Source: Alphaproteobacteria bacterium
GTDB lineage: Bacteria > Pseudomonadota > Alphaproteobacteria > Sphingomonadales > Sphingomonadaceae
Reading direction: 5' to 3'
DNA length: 6,242 bases
Assembly: GCA_028293005.1 (NCBI GenBank)
Contig: JAQGLH010000252.1
Coordinates: forward strand, 1-6,242
Under the pieces are notes generated by a model. The model saw only the letters and a list, made by a program, of their open reading frames with translations. It had not been told where the DNA came from and did not search any database. Position 1 is the stretch's first letter, and the number at the start of each line of letters is the position of its first letter. The position numbers and the translations under genes are program-made. Shown here piece by piece: positions 1 to 3,320 of the stretch.

Positions 1-163
1 CTCCTACCTGTTCGGCTTCGAGGCGCTGTTCGCCGGCTTCACCTTGCTGGCGGTGGCGTTCCGGCTGCGCTCGCGCCATGCCGAGGAGAATGCGAGCGGC
101 GACAGGACGGCCGACTCAGCCGCTCGCGATCCGTCGGGCAAGCCCGAGATGCGCCACGGGTGA
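1..163 (+). CDS. C-terminal end of a membrane protein, probably an MFS-type transporter (5' truncated)
   Basis: The reading frame is open from base 2 and stops at TGA 161-163, leaving the last 53 residues. They begin SYLFGFEALFAGFTLLAVAFRL, a hydrophobic helix long enough to cross the membrane. A positively charged RLRSRH stretch follows, then about 30 polar residues ending EMRHG. A last transmembrane helix followed by a short basic, polar cytoplasmic tail is typical of the C-terminus of major facilitator superfamily transporters. Other polytopic membrane proteins can end the same way, so the family is an inference. No substrate can be suggested. The gene points toward the DUF2171 gene but is separated from it by 187 bp, so co-transcription is doubtful. 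Confidence 0.6.
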   Translation, partial: SYLFGFEALFAGFTLLAVAFRLRSRHAEENASGDRTADSAARDPSGKPEMRHG

Positions 164-166
164 CAC

Positions 167-200
167 GCCCTGCGGCTGACACACCCGCCGCGTACAGGGC
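167..200 (+). terminator. GC-rich hairpin after the upstream gene, possible weak terminator
   Basis: Four bases after the TGA at 161-163, GCCCTG (167-172) pairs with CAGGGC (195-200). CGGC (173-176) extends the stem with GCCG (187-190), leaving a 4-base bulge at 191-194 and a 10-base loop. Its position suits transcript termination or 3'-end protection. No T-run follows, since the next bases are AAGAGACATC, so it is not a classical Rho-independent terminator. Confidence 0.3.
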
Positions 201-210
201 AAGAGACATC

Positions 211-249
211 CCGGCATATCGGCCCGGCATATCGGCCCGGCATATCGGC
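211..249. repeat. Three perfect 13-bp tandem repeats
   Basis: The unit CCGGCATATCGGC occurs three times head to tail with no mismatch, at 211-223, 224-236 and 237-249. Each unit has CCG and CGG ends around an AT-rich centre, giving an imperfect dyad. The array is noncoding and sits about 100 bp before the start of the DUF2171 gene. It could be slippage-generated or a cluster of binding sites. The sequence alone does not decide. Confidence 0.85.
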
Positions 250-266
250 TGCGTCGTGGATTCTGT

Positions 267-278
267 TGACGTTCGTCA
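267..278. repeat. Short inverted repeat TGACG-TT-CGTCA
   Basis: TGACG at 267-271 and CGTCA at 274-278 are perfect inverted arms around a two-base spacer, 72 bp before the ATG at 351. It may be a protein-binding site for the DUF2171 gene. A TTGACG hexamer at 266-271 overlaps it and resembles a -35 element, but no acceptable -10 lies 16-18 bp downstream, so I do not call a promoter here. Confidence 0.35.
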
Positions 279-339
279 TGGCGCGCGGCCGCCAGCCATT
301 GCTCTCATCGCCTGAACCGCCGCCACAGTGGCAGCACAT

Positions 340-344
340 GGAGG
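340..344 (+). promoter_or_regulatory. Shine-Dalgarno GGAGG that sets the start at 351
   Basis: GGAGG at 340-344 lies 6 bases before the ATG at 351 but touches the in-frame ATG at 345. Normal spacing therefore favours 351, giving a protein that begins MATRDYNRNQ. Confidence 0.75.
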
Positions 345-350
345 ATGATC

Positions 351-1325
351 ATGGCGACCCGCGACTATAACCGAAATCAGAGCCGCAATTATTCCAATCA
401 GGATCGCGTGAGGCGCGGGGCAGGATCGGACGAACATATGAGCCTGCTCGAGCGGATCGAGGAGAAACTGAATCGCTTGCTTGGCCATCTTGGCCATGAC
501 GACGGCGACCGGGGCGATCGTCGTGCCGGTCGGGATGCCGGAGAGCGCGATACAGATGAGAGAGGCTTCGCGCCGGAAAGCCTCGTCCGCGGCGATGACG
601 ACGACGAACCCCGCTTGTTCGGCGGGCCCCATATCGGCGCTCCCGGCTGGGATCCGAGCTTTCCGGGTCCGCGGTTCGACCGCGTCGATGTCGGCAGCAC
701 CGGCACCCACGGGGCGCACCCTATCTCGTCTTTCTACGGCGCGGATTATGGGATCGGCGCGACCGGCTCCTACGGAGGCTCGTCCGCGCGAGAACGCGCC
801 TTGCTCGCCCGCCGCCAAGGCCAGCAGCAACCGCCGGGGCAGCAGCATCGCGACCCCCATTATTCGGAGTGGCGCGAGAGGCAGATCGAGCAGTTCGACC
901 GCGACTATCATGACTATCGCAGCGAGCAGCAGCAACGCTTCAGCAGTGGGTTCGAGGAATGGCGCGGCAAACGCCAGGCACGGCGCGACGCGCTCGAGCG
1001 GGTCCGGCCCGACATGGACGTGGTCGGCTCGAACGGTCAGAGCGTCGGTAAGGTCGCCTGGGTTGAAGGCGATGTGATCCTGCTCGCCGGCTCGGGCGAA
1101 GCGGGTGGCGATCGCCGCGCGATTCCGTGCGGCTGGATCGAAACGGTCGATGTTCGAGTCACGCTCGATCGTCCGGCGGAAGAGGCGCAGCGGACCTCGG
1201 ACGGCGACGGTCGCGGCGCCGCGACCGGGACAGCGGCCGAGCCGCAGCGGGGCGAAGGCCGAAGCCGAAGCGCGGCGGCGCGAGAGCGCGAGCCCCAGCC
1301 GGGGGCAGGTCGGGAGCGCAGCTAG
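351..1325 (+). CDS. DUF2171 domain-containing protein with long charged N-terminal region
   Basis: The protein has 324 residues from the ATG at 351. There is no signal peptide or membrane helix, so it is probably cytoplasmic. Residues 1-30 are polar and Asn/Arg-rich. A short amphipathic helix (MSLLERIEEKLNRLL) spans about 30-44. LGHLGH at 44-49, encoded by a 9-bp tandem repeat (480-497), leads into an Asp/Arg-rich stretch. Residues 90-145 are Gly/Pro/Tyr-rich and look disordered. About 169-214 (PHYSEWRERQIEQFDRDYHDYR onward) is a charged helical, probably coiled-coil block. About 220-277 (DMDVVGSNGQSVGKV through IPCGWIETVDVRVTLDRPAEEA) matches the DUF2171 pattern, a small PRC-barrel-like beta domain of unknown function. 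The tail from about 283 is low-complexity Arg/Glu/Ala/Gly. Proteins of this layout are familiar in sphingomonads. A general stress or envelope-associated role has been guessed for such proteins, but nothing here proves it. The family call is fairly secure and the function is unknown. Confidence 0.8.
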   Translation: MATRDYNRNQSRNYSNQDRVRRGAGSDEHMSLLERIEEKLNRLLGHLGHDDGDRGDRRAGRDAGERDTDERGFAPESLVRGDDDDEPRLFGGPHIGAPGWDPSFPGPRFDRVDVGSTGTHGAHPISSFYGADYGIGATGSYGGSSARERALLARRQGQQQPPGQQHRDPHYSEWRERQIEQFDRDYHDYRSEQQQRFSSGFEEWRGKRQARRDALERVRPDMDVVGSNGQSVGKVAWVEGDVILLAGSGEAGGDRRAIPCGWIETVDVRVTLDRPAEEAQRTSDGDGRGAATGTAAEPQRGEGRSRSAAAREREPQPGAGRERS

Positions 1326-1364
1326 GGCGCTCGGCGAAGTCGGAATCGCGGCTAAGCGGTCCAG

Positions 1365-1925
1365 TCAGGCGAGCGCGGCCGAGATCAAGGCGGTCAGCCG
1401 CGCCCGGACTGCAACCGCATCGCATTCGCCGAGCGGCTCGACCGCCATGATGGTGCGCAGGATCGTCGTCCCCATCAGCAGGCTGAGCGCAATGCTGGCC
1501 TTGGTTTCGGCATCGGGTCCGCTCAATAGATTCGCCACCGGATCGAGGACGTTGGCGCGGAACGTCTGACGAACGACCTCGGCCGGCGTCGACGAAGAAG
1601 CCGAACGCAGGATGATCAGCAGCCGCTCGATATCCTCGCGCTCGCCCGGACAATGTTTTTGCGTCGCGAGCGCAGCCAGCCATTGCGGAAGGTCGGCGGC
1701 GCTGACCGATGGATCGAGCCATTCGCCGCGCGTGCCACGCAGCACCTCCTTGAACAATTCCTCCTTCGAGCCGAAATAGCGGCCGACCAGCGCGACATCG
1801 ACGCCGGCATCGGCCGCGATGTTGCGCAGGCCGACGTTTTCATAGCTTTCCTGCAGAAAGCGGTGCCGCGCCGCATCCAGGATGTTTTCGCGGGTGGCGG
1901 CGGCATTCTTAACTCGGGTCCCCAT
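1365..1925 (-). CDS. TetR/AcrR-family transcriptional repressor, likely controlling the divergent RND efflux operon
   Basis: The protein has 186 residues from the ATG at 1925-1923. An in-frame ATG at 1952 would add nine residues (MIHVGRRPP). The shorter start is preferred because AGAAGG (plus-strand 1932-1937) sits 6 bases ahead of it. The N-terminal TetR_N domain is clear: TRENILDAARHRFLQESYENVGLRNIAADAGVDVALVGRYFGSKEELF at about 11-58. The helix-turn-helix is near 33-52, with the hallmark YF-G-SKEEL after the recognition helix. The remainder is helical and variable, as expected for the ligand-binding and dimerisation domain, and gives no clue to the ligand. The length is normal for the family. 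The gene is divergent from the adaptor-pump operon, with palindromes between them. This is the usual arrangement for a local repressor of an RND pump that also regulates itself. It is convergent with the DUF2171 gene, with 39 bp between the stops. The family call is firm; the target and inducer are inferred. Confidence 0.9.
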   Translation of the reverse strand: MGTRVKNAAATRENILDAARHRFLQESYENVGLRNIAADAGVDVALVGRYFGSKEELFKEVLRGTRGEWLDPSVSAADLPQWLAALATQKHCPGEREDIERLLIILRSASSSTPAEVVRQTFRANVLDPVANLLSGPDAETKASIALSLLMGTTILRTIMAVEPLGECDAVAVRARLTALISAALA

Positions 1926-1956
1926 CGGCGGCCTTCTACCAACATGGATCATTCAA

Positions 1957-1970
1957 TCAACAATTGTTGA
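1957..1970. promoter_or_regulatory. Perfect 14-bp palindrome, probable TetR operator O1
   Basis: TCAACAATTGTTGA is identical to its reverse complement. It lies 32 bp upstream of the preferred repressor start, in the divergent intergenic region. An extra TCAA at 1953-1956 directly precedes it. Its symmetry, AT-rich centre and place between a TetR gene and the genes it probably controls make it a strong operator candidate. It would also cover the likely start of the repressor transcript, which suits autorepression. No binding data can be seen from sequence. Confidence 0.6.
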
Positions 1971-1971
1971 C

Positions 1972-2000
1972 TTGTTATGTCTACGGTTGTTGACACGCAA
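1972..2000 (-). promoter_or_regulatory. Possible promoter of the tetR-family gene
   Basis: Reading the minus strand, TTGCGT (2000-1995), a 17-base spacer and TAACAA (1977-1972) give a half-matching -35/-10 pair. Transcription would start within O1, about 40 bases before the start codon at 1925. Each hexamer matches consensus at only about three of six positions, so this is tentative. It overlaps the divergent promoter, so the two may compete. Confidence 0.25.
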
Positions 2001-2006
2001 TCAACC
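1985..2006. promoter_or_regulatory. Second inverted repeat with half-sites shared with O1, probable operator O2
   Basis: GTTGA (1989-1993) and TCAAC (2001-2005) form a perfect inverted pair with a 7-bp spacer. The outer bases GGTTG (1985-1989) and CAACC (2002-2006) pair as well. The octamer TTGTTGAC occurs both here (1987-1994) and across O1 (1964-1971), 23 bp apart, or about two helical turns. The element covers the TTGACA -35 hexamer of the probable efflux promoter, so bound repressor would block RNA polymerase there. Confidence 0.5.
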
Positions 2007-2018
2007 ACTTCTTAGTTC
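1990..2018 (+). promoter_or_regulatory. Probable promoter of the adaptor-pump operon
   Basis: TTGACA at 1990-1995 is a perfect sigma-70-type -35 hexamer. With a 17-bp spacer the -10 would be TAGTTC (2013-2018), which matches TATAAT poorly. Transcription would start near 2025, leaving a leader of about 45 bases before the ATG at 2072. The -35 element and its overlap with the inverted repeat are the main support; the -10 is weak. Confidence 0.4.
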
Positions 2019-2071
2019 GCGTCTCGCCTGTGCAAGCAGGCTGCGACCGTTCGCCTGCCGAAAGCCCGCCA

Positions 2072-3310
2072 ATGTCCAAATCTCCGGCCGCACGTGGCGG
2101 CATGCTCTCCTTGCTGCTGTGCCTCGTGCTTGCCGGTTGCTCGAGTTCGGACAAGAAAGCGGGCCCGCCGCCGGCGATGCCGGTGACGGTGGCGTTGCCG
2201 GTGGCGCAGGAAGTGCTCGACTGGGACGATTTCGTCGGCCGGTTCGAGGCCCCCGAAAGCGTCGAGGTCAAACCGCGTGCGACCGGCTATTTGCAGGCGG
2301 TCCATTTCCGCGATGGCCAACATGTCCGCCGCGGCCAATTGTTGTTCACGATCGACTCGCGCCCATCGCAGGCGGCGCTTGCCCAGGCGCAGGCACAGCT
2401 CGCGCGCTCGCAGGCGACGCTGATCAACGCGCGCACCGAGCTCGCGCGCTCGCGCAGCCTCGCCGCGGCGCAGGCGGCGAGCACGGAAGAGGTCGAGCAG
2501 CGCCAGGCGGGGATGCGGACCGCCGAAGCGGATGTCGCCGCCGCTCGCGCCCTTGTCCGGGCACAACAACTCAACGTCGGCTTCACGCAAGTCACCGCGC
2601 CGATCGCGGGGCAAATCTCCGAAAGGCGAGTCGATCCCGGCAACTCGGTGACCGCGGACCAGACGATCCTGACGACGATCGTCTCGACCGACCCGCTTCA
2701 TTTCGCATACGAAGGCTCCGAAGCCCTGCTGCTCAAATATCAAAGGCAGAATGCCGGCAGCCGCACCGGCACGGCGGTGCGCATCCGGCTGCAGGACGAG
2801 AGCAGCTACGTCCATGGCGGACGGCTCGACTTCGTCGACACGACGATCAACACCGGCGCCGGCACCATCCGCGCCCGCGCCATCGTCGCCAATCCGAACG
2901 GCTTCATCAAGCCGGGCATGTTCGGGCATTTGCGGCTCGCCGCCTCGCAGCCTTACCGGGCATTGCTCGTCCCCGACACCGCGATCGTCACCGACGCCGC
3001 GCGCCGCGTCGTCTACGTCGTCGACAAGGCGGGGACGGTGACCGCACGGCCGGTCGAGCTCGGCCCGCTGATCGGCAATCTGCGCGTCATCCGCAGCGGC
3101 GTCTCGCCGCGCGAGCAGGTGATCATCGACGGCGTCCAGCGAGCACGCCCGGGCCAGAAGGTGGTCCCGCGCCCCGGCCGCATCCCGCTCGTGACGGGTC
3201 CGGAGCCGGCGCCCGAGGCGCCTTCGACGCCGCCGTCATCGATTGCGACTGCAGTTGGTGCGACCTCAGGCGGCGCGACCTCAGGCGGCGCGCCGGCGGG
3301 CGGGCGCTGA
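2072..3310 (+). CDS. RND efflux periplasmic adaptor (membrane fusion protein), lipoprotein
   Basis: This 412-residue adaptor links the inner-membrane RND pump to an outer-membrane channel. The first 23 residues form a lipoprotein signal: basic residues K3 and R8, a hydrophobic core MLSLLLCLVL, and lipobox L20-A-G-C23, so C23 is the predicted lipidated residue. The MexA/AcrA/MexE order follows: first half of the lipoyl domain at about 65-97 (VEVKPRATGYL, then GQHVRRGQLLFTID), Ala/Gln/Arg-rich alpha-hairpin coiled coil at about 98-168, second lipoyl half at about 170-205 (FTQVTAPIAGQISERRVDPGNSV), beta-barrel at about 206-295, and membrane-proximal domain at about 296-368. The tail is Pro/Ala/Gly/Thr-rich. 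The ATG at 2072 was chosen because it keeps the basic n-region. A GTG at 2030 would add 14 polar residues, and an ATG at 2102 would remove the basic residues. None has a strong ribosome-binding site. The pump gene starts 10 bp after the stop, so the two are one operon. Family assignment is firm; substrate is unknown. Confidence 0.93.
   Translation: MSKSPAARGGMLSLLLCLVLAGCSSSDKKAGPPPAMPVTVALPVAQEVLDWDDFVGRFEAPESVEVKPRATGYLQAVHFRDGQHVRRGQLLFTIDSRPSQAALAQAQAQLARSQATLINARTELARSRSLAAAQAASTEEVEQRQAGMRTAEADVAAARALVRAQQLNVGFTQVTAPIAGQISERRVDPGNSVTADQTILTTIVSTDPLHFAYEGSEALLLKYQRQNAGSRTGTAVRIRLQDESSYVHGGRLDFVDTTINTGAGTIRARAIVANPNGFIKPGMFGHLRLAASQPYRALLVPDTAIVTDAARRVVYVVDKAGTVTARPVELGPLIGNLRVIRSGVSPREQVIIDGVQRARPGQKVVPRPGRIPLVTGPEPAPEAPSTPPSSIATAVGATSGGATSGGAPAGGR
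3260..3289 (+). repeat. 15-bp tandem duplication in the adaptor's C-terminal tail
   Basis: GCGACCTCAGGCGGC is present twice in perfect tandem (3260-3274 and 3275-3289), in frame, encoding Ala-Thr-Ser-Gly-Gly twice at residues 397-406. It lies in the disordered tail beyond the folded domains. It looks like a slippage duplication and probably does not affect adaptor function. Confidence 0.9.
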
Positions 3311-3320
3311 GGCGGGCGGC

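Noticed and set aside
266..271. TTGACG as a -35 element for the DUF2171 gene
   Set aside because: The bases 16-18 bp downstream are GC-rich (GCGGCCGCC) with no -10-like hexamer.
276..935. A 219-codon minus-strand open frame with a hydrophobic start (MLLLAAIVMIVAVELL) opposite the DUF2171 gene
   Set aside because: The plus strand has a good ribosome-binding site and a DUF2171-like domain. The hydrophobic stretch is the complement of Asp/His-rich codons. No family is recognisable on the minus strand.
1327..1376. Complementary GCGCTCG (1327-1333) and CGAGCGC (1370-1376) flanking the gap between the convergent DUF2171 and tetR-family genes, considered as a bidirectional terminator
   Set aside because: The loop would be 36 bases, one arm lies inside the repressor coding sequence, and there is no T-run on either side.
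2012..2929. A 305-codon minus-strand open frame opposite the adaptor gene
   Set aside because: The plus strand encodes a complete lipoprotein adaptor with all expected domains. The antisense product is Arg/Asp/Gly-rich without a domain.
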